A stretch of DNA of 19,549 nt from Fimenecus sp045613065 (GTDB lineage: Bacteria > Bacillota > Clostridia > Oscillospirales > Acutalibacteraceae), in NCBI GenBank assembly GCA_045613065.1, contig JAZLAH010000063.1:1-19549 (forward strand). The letters are read 5' to 3'. Within the stretch, counting starts at the first letter, position 1. Each line of letters begins with the position of its first letter. Under the pieces are notes generated by a model. It searched no databases. It saw nothing but the letters and a program-made list of their open reading frames with translations, and had not been told where the DNA came from. Of this stretch, positions 15,277 to 19,549 are shown piece after piece. The position numbers were made by a program, and so were the translations under genes.

Positions 15277-16373
15277 AATTTAACCCACATTGCAGGACGA
15301 ATAGAAAGTTTTTCAAGAGATACAGGAGCACCTAACTGAAGAATAAACCCATCAATCTTCACGTATGATGCTGAATAGAGAGTTGAACCTGGTGAACGGA
15401 GCCACCAACGACAAGTTTTTGTAATACCTTCAAGTTGTGAACCCTGTGATTCAGCATAATGTGTTGCAAGACAAACTCTGTCAACAGTTGATGGGAGATA
15501 TGTTTTTGCCTCGTCAATTGATAAAAGGAAAACTTTATCTTTTGTGTCGTTGCCACCTGATGTGTAGTAGTCAGCATTATCTCTGTTTTCAACAGTTGTT
15601 GTCTTAATTTTTTTCTTTTCTGTGTTTGAAAATGCTGTTGAATAGAAATCGTTATTAAGCCATTGACGAAGGTCACATTCTTCCCAAGTTACTTGCTTGA
15701 CAGAATCGTGATAACGACGACAATCAAGAGCAAAACGGCTTACAAGGAGCATATTTCCATCTGCATCCTTTTCAAGCACACGCCACTCGATTTCCTCTTT
15801 ACCATTGGCAGTTCTGTTGTCTTGTTCATAATTACCAAAATAGACAATGTCACCAATCTGTGCAACCTGAGGATAAGCTTTGATAAGTTCTTTTGCTTGT
15901 TCCTGACTATCTTTAAAAGTGTATAAAGATTTGAATGTTATGTAAGCATCTTCATAATTCTTTTCTTCAACAGCCTTAACTGCGTTATTGTATTTTATTG
16001 ATGGAATAATTACGGTAATGGTAAGAGCACCTAAACCAATAATAACAAGAAGAATAACGAGAATTTTAAGAGCCTTGCTACGCTTTTCCTTTGAGTGTTT
16101 TGCTTTTTCAATGCGATTTTTTTCAGCCATTCTTTCCGCTTCAAGACGCTTTTGTTCGGCTTTAAGTCGATTTTGTTCAGCCTGTGCTTTTGCTTCTTCA
16201 GTTTTTCTTCTTTCATTTTCTATACGAAGAGCATTTGCTTTTGCTGAATCGGAAGAAACATCACCACTGTCAGGGAGTGCCTGACGAGTACCACAATAAG
16301 CACAAACAGCAAAACCGCCATTATCTTCTATTTCCAGTGTGCCACCACACATCTGACATTTTAAAACAGACAT
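15273..16373 (-). CDS. Zinc-ribbon, coiled-coil, single-TM protein with DUF6273-type C-terminal domain
   Basis: 366 residues. Zinc ribbon with C6-x2-C9 and C24-x2-C27; charged coiled coil (about 50-100, EAKAQAEQNRLKAEQKRLEA); one membrane segment (about 103-125); a short TPR-like helix pair (about 127-165, KNYEDAYITFKSLYTFKDSQ); then a domain at 172-366 with hallmarks of DUF6273: IGDIVYFGNYEQD, IEWRVLE, LRQWLNNDFYSTAFS, DKVFLLSIDEA, WWLRSPG and IRPAMWVKF. That domain recurs on surface proteins of gut Clostridia and its function is unknown to me. It is predicted extracytoplasmic. GAGGT precedes the ATG and a consensus promoter lies upstream. The gene stands alone, converging on spoIIE with a 4-base overlap. 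It shares the ribbon-TM-repeat plan with the protein at 5945-7465. Confidence 0.88.
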   Translation of the reverse strand: MSVLKCQMCGGTLEIEDNGGFAVCAYCGTRQALPDSGDVSSDSAKANALRIENERRKTEEAKAQAEQNRLKAEQKRLEAERMAEKNRIEKAKHSKEKRSKALKILVILLVIIGLGALTITVIIPSIKYNNAVKAVEEKNYEDAYITFKSLYTFKDSQEQAKELIKAYPQVAQIGDIVYFGNYEQDNRTANGKEEIEWRVLEKDADGNMLLVSRFALDCRRYHDSVKQVTWEECDLRQWLNNDFYSTAFSNTEKKKIKTTTVENRDNADYYTSGGNDTKDKVFLLSIDEAKTYLPSTVDRVCLATHYAESQGSQLEGITKTCRWWLRSPGSTLYSASYVKIDGFILQLGAPVSLEKLSIRPAMWVKF

Positions 16374-16409
16374 ATTTTTACCTCAACTAATAATTAAAAT
16401 GGTTTAATA

Positions 16410-16438
16410 ATTATAATACTATAAAAATCTAATGTCAA
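16410..16438 (-). promoter_or_regulatory. Consensus promoter of the DUF6273-type gene
   Basis: Minus strand: TTGACA (16438-16433), 17-base spacer, TATAAT (16415-16410). Both hexamers are perfect sigma-A consensus, suggesting strong constitutive transcription unless repressed. The leader before the ATG at 16373 would be about 30 bases. Confidence 0.9.
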
Positions 16439-16465
16439 TAAAAGTGAATACTCTCTTTTTCCCTA

Positions 16466-16494
16466 TTGAAAAATAATGAGAAAAGTGTTATTAT
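16466..16494 (+). promoter_or_regulatory. Promoter of the first GPH symporter gene
   Basis: TTGAAA (16466-16471), 17-base spacer, TATTAT (16489-16494). The predicted start site near 16501 leaves a leader of about 28 bases with AAAGGGGAG before the ATG at 16529. The -35 coincides with an in-frame TTG that could be mistaken for a start codon. Confidence 0.82.
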
Positions 16495-16528
16495 GCTCTT
16501 TAGTAAATTGAAAGGGGAGAAGACCTTT

Positions 16529-18052
16529 ATGGCAAAAAAAGAAAAACAACCTAAAGAGGTTAACAATCATCCTAATCGAATAGGCTTCAAAGACATTGCT
16601 GGTTATACTATAGCTGAAGCCGGTAATATGTTTAACCTTACATACATAACAAGCTATCTGAAAGTTTTTATGACAGACGTTCTTAAGATAGCACCAAAAC
16701 TTGTGGGATATATGTTTATCATCACTCGTCTTTGGGACGTAATCAATGACCCTCTCTGGGGTGCAGTTGTTTCCAAAAGAAAAGCAGGAAAAGATGGTAA
16801 GTATCGTCAGTATTTACGTCTTGTTGCTGTGCCTTTAGGCATTTCAACTGTTCTTTGCTTTATCCCATTCGGTGACCCGAATTCATTTTTCTATAATCCA
16901 ACATTGGCAAGCAATCCAATGATTCTTTTTGTTCTTGCTATTGTATTGTACTTAGTATATTGTACAATGTACACAGCAATGAACATTCCTTTTGGTTCAT
17001 TGGCATCAGTTATTACCGACGACCCTAAGGGTAGAACACTTCTTTCAACTGCTCGTTCAGTTGGTAGTGGCGTTGGTGGTGCAGTTGTTCTTCTTATCGC
17101 TCCTATGGTTATTTATGTTGGCAGTGGTAAAATCGACGAACAGACAGGTCTTGAAATTGAAGTTGCAGACGGTAGCAGAATGTTCTTGTATGCTCTTCTT
17201 ATGGGTGCTTTCTCAATCATCACTTATCTTGTTGGTCATAAGATGGTTAAAGAAAGAGTTCCTGCTGTTGACGATGAAAATGTTGATTTGAAGGGTGTAT
17301 ATAAGGGGCTTTTCAAGTCAAAACCATTCGTTATGCTTACTCTTTCTGGTGTTCTTATCAGCGGTCAGCTTCAGTTTGGTTCTTTCAATGCTTATCTTTA
17401 CAAGAACTACTTTACAAATACAGGACTTAGCATTATAGGTACAATTTGTACATATCTTCCAATGGCTGTATTGATTCTCTTTACACCAAAACTTGCAGCA
17501 AAATTCGGTAAAAAAGAACTCTGCGGAAGAATGTCAATCATTTCTGCTGCAACATCAATTTTCCTTTTTGTTACTGCAAATAATGAAGAATTTATTCGTT
17601 GGATTAACCCAAGTCAGGGAATTTATCCAGCATGGCTTTATATGCTTTGCTTACTCCTTATCGGTTTCGGTTACACATTTGTAAGTCTTACTTGTTGGGC
17701 AGTTGTTATGGACGTTATCGACTATCAGGAATATACAACAGGTATTAGAAATGAAAGTGCAGTTTATTCTGCATACACATTCGGTCGTCAGTTCGGTCAG
17801 GCTATTGCTGACGCAGGTGGACTTTTCCTTCTTCAGTGGGCAAAATATGACAGCCTTACTGCAGGTAACGGTTTCATCGCTGAAAACGATACAAGTAAAA
17901 AGATTATGTTTATTTGTACGGTAATTCCTGCTATTGTTTACACAAGTGTTTGGCTTATCTTCCAGTTCGGATATCCTCTTACTAAAGAAAAGATGGAACC
18001 TATTTACGAAAGTCTTCGTAAAAAGCACGAAGTGGAAGCAAAGGCTGAATAA
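16529..18052 (+). CDS. GPH-family (MelB-like) sugar:cation symporter, first copy
   Basis: 507-residue major-facilitator-type inner-membrane carrier of the glycoside-pentoside-hexuronide:cation symporter family, with about twelve membrane segments. Seen: N-terminal GYTIAEAGNMFNLTYITSYL (helix 1), the MelB-type acidic motif RLWDVINDPLWG (67-78) with D70 and D74 matching the cation-site region, and a helix-4 NIPFGSLASVITDDPKGRT loop typical of the family. A central loop of charged residues follows at about 230-270. Helix-11-type VIDYQEYTTGIRNESAVYSAYTFGRQ lies near the C-terminus. ATG 16529 chosen over the in-frame TTG at 16466, which overlaps the promoter. The substrate is not readable and is likely a glycoside or uronide. 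No glycosidase is adjacent. Followed by a terminator and a second GPH gene with its own promoter. Confidence 0.93.
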   Translation: MAKKEKQPKEVNNHPNRIGFKDIAGYTIAEAGNMFNLTYITSYLKVFMTDVLKIAPKLVGYMFIITRLWDVINDPLWGAVVSKRKAGKDGKYRQYLRLVAVPLGISTVLCFIPFGDPNSFFYNPTLASNPMILFVLAIVLYLVYCTMYTAMNIPFGSLASVITDDPKGRTLLSTARSVGSGVGGAVVLLIAPMVIYVGSGKIDEQTGLEIEVADGSRMFLYALLMGAFSIITYLVGHKMVKERVPAVDDENVDLKGVYKGLFKSKPFVMLTLSGVLISGQLQFGSFNAYLYKNYFTNTGLSIIGTICTYLPMAVLILFTPKLAAKFGKKELCGRMSIISAATSIFLFVTANNEEFIRWINPSQGIYPAWLYMLCLLLIGFGYTFVSLTCWAVVMDVIDYQEYTTGIRNESAVYSAYTFGRQFGQAIADAGGLFLLQWAKYDSLTAGNGFIAENDTSKKIMFICTVIPAIVYTSVWLIFQFGYPLTKEKMEPIYESLRKKHEVEAKAE

Positions 18053-18069
18053 AGTTGATATAATTAATG

Positions 18070-18096
18070 AAAGCACCTCAGTTGAGGTGCTTTTTG
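18070..18096 (+). terminator. Intrinsic terminator after the first GPH gene
   Basis: AAAGCACCTC (18070-18079) pairs with GAGGTGCTTT (18084-18093) around an AGTT loop, followed by TT and a further T-rich stretch. A strong rho-independent terminator that separates the two symporter genes. Confidence 0.93.
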
Positions 18097-18130
18097 TTTG
18101 ATAAACTCTTATTTGTCAAAATTTTAACAG

Positions 18131-18159
18131 TTGCAAAACTCGAATACGTTTAGTATAAT
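18131..18159 (+). promoter_or_regulatory. Promoter of the second GPH symporter gene
   Basis: TTGCAA (18131-18136), 17-base spacer, TATAAT (18154-18159). The start site would be near 18166, giving a leader of about 28 bases. With the terminator just upstream, the second symporter is an independent transcription unit. Confidence 0.85.
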
Positions 18160-18193
18160 AGATTTATAATATTTTCAGAAAAGAGTGAGAAAA

Positions 18194-19549
18194 ATGGAAA
18201 AAACAAAAATCAGGCCGTTCGGATGGATGGACAAGTTAGGCTATGCAATGGGTGATATGGGCTGTGGCTTTTCATTTCAGCTTGTTTCAACATTCATGCA
18301 GCTTTTCTATTTACAGTACATAGGTATCAAGGCAGCGGACTATGCTGTAATTATTATCATTTCAAAAGTTTTTGACGCAATCAATGACGTTGTTATCGGT
18401 AACCTTGTTGATACAAAGAGAATCGGCAAAAAGAGTAAGTATATGCCTTGGATTCTTGCAGGTGGTTTAATTCTTGTTATTTTTAATGTAATGTTGTTTG
18501 CACCAATTACATCACTTCCTTATGCAGGAAAATATGCTTGGTGGTTTATTGCTTACTGCTTATGGTCAATTGCATATACTATGGTTAATGTGCCTTATGG
18601 TTCACTTCATAGTGTTATTACAAGTGACCCTCAGGAAAGAGTTTCTCTTTCAACATTCCGTAGCGTTGGTGCAGCTTTACCAGCAATCGTAATCATGATT
18701 ATTCTTCCAGGTATTGTTTATAACAAGGTTAAAAATCCTGTAACAGGTATTGAAGAAGAAATCCTTAAGGGTGAAACACTTCTTCCAGTTGCTCTTGTAA
18801 TGTCAATTGTGGCTTTTGCAACGCTTTGGGGAACAACAAAGCTTGTTAAAGAAAGAGTACAGCGTGAAGATGTTGGTCAGAACACAACAGGTATGACTGC
18901 ACTTTTCTCTGCATTTAAATCGTTCTTTACAAACAGAGCTATGGTAGGTGCAACTATCGCTACAGTTGCTTCTGTTGCTCTTTTCAACTCAACAATGGCA
19001 CTTAATAATATGGTTTTCCAGTATTTCTTCCAGGATACAAGTAAAGTTGGCGTTGCAATGATTGGTTCTTATGCACCAATGATTGTGTTTATGGCTCTTT
19101 TAGGAAAGCTTACATCAAAATTCGGTAAGAAGAGTGTTATTGTAACATGTATGCTTATCGGTGCTGTGTCAGGTCTTATTTCAATGTTTGTACCTATGAC
19201 AGCTGATTCAACAGGTATGCTCCTTTATATTGTTTGTCTTATGGGTCTTAATGTTGGTAATGCAGTATTCCAGATTTCTGTATGGGCTATTGTTGCTGAC
19301 TGTATCGAAGTTAGCTACAGAAAGACAGGTAAGAGTGAAGAAGGCTCACTTTATGCTCTTTATTCATTCTTCCGTAAGCTTGCTCAGGGTATTGGTCAGG
19401 CTGTAGTTTCAATGGGTCTTGTGGCTATTGGCTTTGTAGAGGGTGAGGCTGCCGTACAGGCCGATGGATTTGGCGATAAGGTCAAAACCTTGTACTTTAT
19501 AGTACTTGCTGTAGGCTCACTTATTGCATTCCTTTCAATGAAGTTTATT
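18194..19549 (+). CDS. GPH-family (MelB-like) sugar:cation symporter, second copy, 3' end cut by window
   Basis: 452 codons open from the ATG at 18194 to the window edge, close to the 450-500 usual for the family, so only the tail is missing. Seen: helix-1 MDKLGYAMGDMGCGFSFQLV, acidic motif KVFDAINDVVIGNLVD (58-73) with D61, D65 and the DTK basic loop, VPYGSLHSVITSDPQERVSL, and WAIVADCIEVSYRKTGK with the late helix FFRKLAQGIGQAVVS. These match GPH transporters more closely than the first copy does. The ribosome binding site is weak (GAGTGAG). The two copies share the fold and motifs but differ throughout, so they are old paralogues rather than a recent duplication. Their substrates probably differ. 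Confidence 0.93.
   Translation, partial: MEKTKIRPFGWMDKLGYAMGDMGCGFSFQLVSTFMQLFYLQYIGIKAADYAVIIIISKVFDAINDVVIGNLVDTKRIGKKSKYMPWILAGGLILVIFNVMLFAPITSLPYAGKYAWWFIAYCLWSIAYTMVNVPYGSLHSVITSDPQERVSLSTFRSVGAALPAIVIMIILPGIVYNKVKNPVTGIEEEILKGETLLPVALVMSIVAFATLWGTTKLVKERVQREDVGQNTTGMTALFSAFKSFFTNRAMVGATIATVASVALFNSTMALNNMVFQYFFQDTSKVGVAMIGSYAPMIVFMALLGKLTSKFGKKSVIVTCMLIGAVSGLISMFVPMTADSTGMLLYIVCLMGLNVGNAVFQISVWAIVADCIEVSYRKTGKSEEGSLYALYSFFRKLAQGIGQAVVSMGLVAIGFVEGEAAVQADGFGDKVKTLYFIVLAVGSLIAFLSMKFI

Noticed and set aside
16466..16528. In-frame TTG as start of the first GPH symporter
   Set aside because: The TTG is part of a TTGAAA-17-TATTAT promoter, so it would lie upstream of the transcript; the ATG at 16529 has a good ribosome binding site.
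1..19549. tRNA, rRNA, CRISPR array, transposase or phage gene anywhere in the window
   Set aside because: No cloverleaf-like segment, regular repeat array, terminal inverted repeats or mobile-element protein was recognised by eye; a tRNAscan or repeat search was not possible here.

Overview
The window looks like a chromosomal segment of a low-GC, endospore-forming Clostridia bacterium (Bacillota), plausibly a gut Oscillospirales/Ruminococcaceae-type organism. The grounds are a SpoIIE sporulation phosphatase, strong AGGAGG-type ribosome binding sites, sigma-A-type promoters, a SEC-C-tailed SecA, a hisS-aspS pair, and a minD-mgsA neighbourhood reminiscent of the clostridial min/rod/mgsA cluster. 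The lineage is inferred from gene content, not from a marker tree. I see no rRNA, tRNA, CRISPR array, insertion sequence or prophage gene, and no gene-free stretch longer than about 300 bases.

Layout. (1) 1-2962, minus strand: a compact operon of a two-lobed SCP2-like protein, a class-III PLP aminotransferase, and the N-terminal (thiamine-diphosphate) subunit of a split transketolase that runs off the left edge. (2) 3206-8016, plus strand: secA, then a zinc-ribbon/one-TM/TPR-like protein, then a multi-spanning membrane protein carrying what looks like a dead M50-type metalloprotease motif. This operon ends at a bidirectional terminator. (3) 8072-11923, minus strand: mgsA, hisS, aspS and a small secreted or membrane protein, transcribed from a good promoter upstream of mgsA. 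(4) 12033-12764, minus strand: a MinD that lacks the C-terminal membrane-targeting helix. (5) 12961-15276, plus strand: spoIIE, divergent from minD. (6) 15273-16373, minus strand: a zinc-ribbon/coiled-coil/TM/DUF6273-type protein, convergent with spoIIE. The stop codons overlap, and its apparent terminator lies inside the spoIIE catalytic-motif codons. (7) 16529-end, plus strand: two tandem GPH-family (MelB-like) sugar:cation symporters, each with its own near-consensus promoter and separated by a terminator. The second runs off the right edge.

How the genes fit together. Most of the window is housekeeping: protein export, aminoacyl-tRNA synthesis, the methylglyoxal bypass and sporulation. 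The most unusual part is the left operon. A predicted lipid/sterol-carrier fold is translationally linked to an aminotransferase and a two-subunit transketolase, which suggests an undescribed carbon-transfer and amination pathway that may act on a hydrophobic substrate. The secA-linked membrane pair, the MTS-less MinD and the terminator embedded in spoIIE are the other points worth checking.
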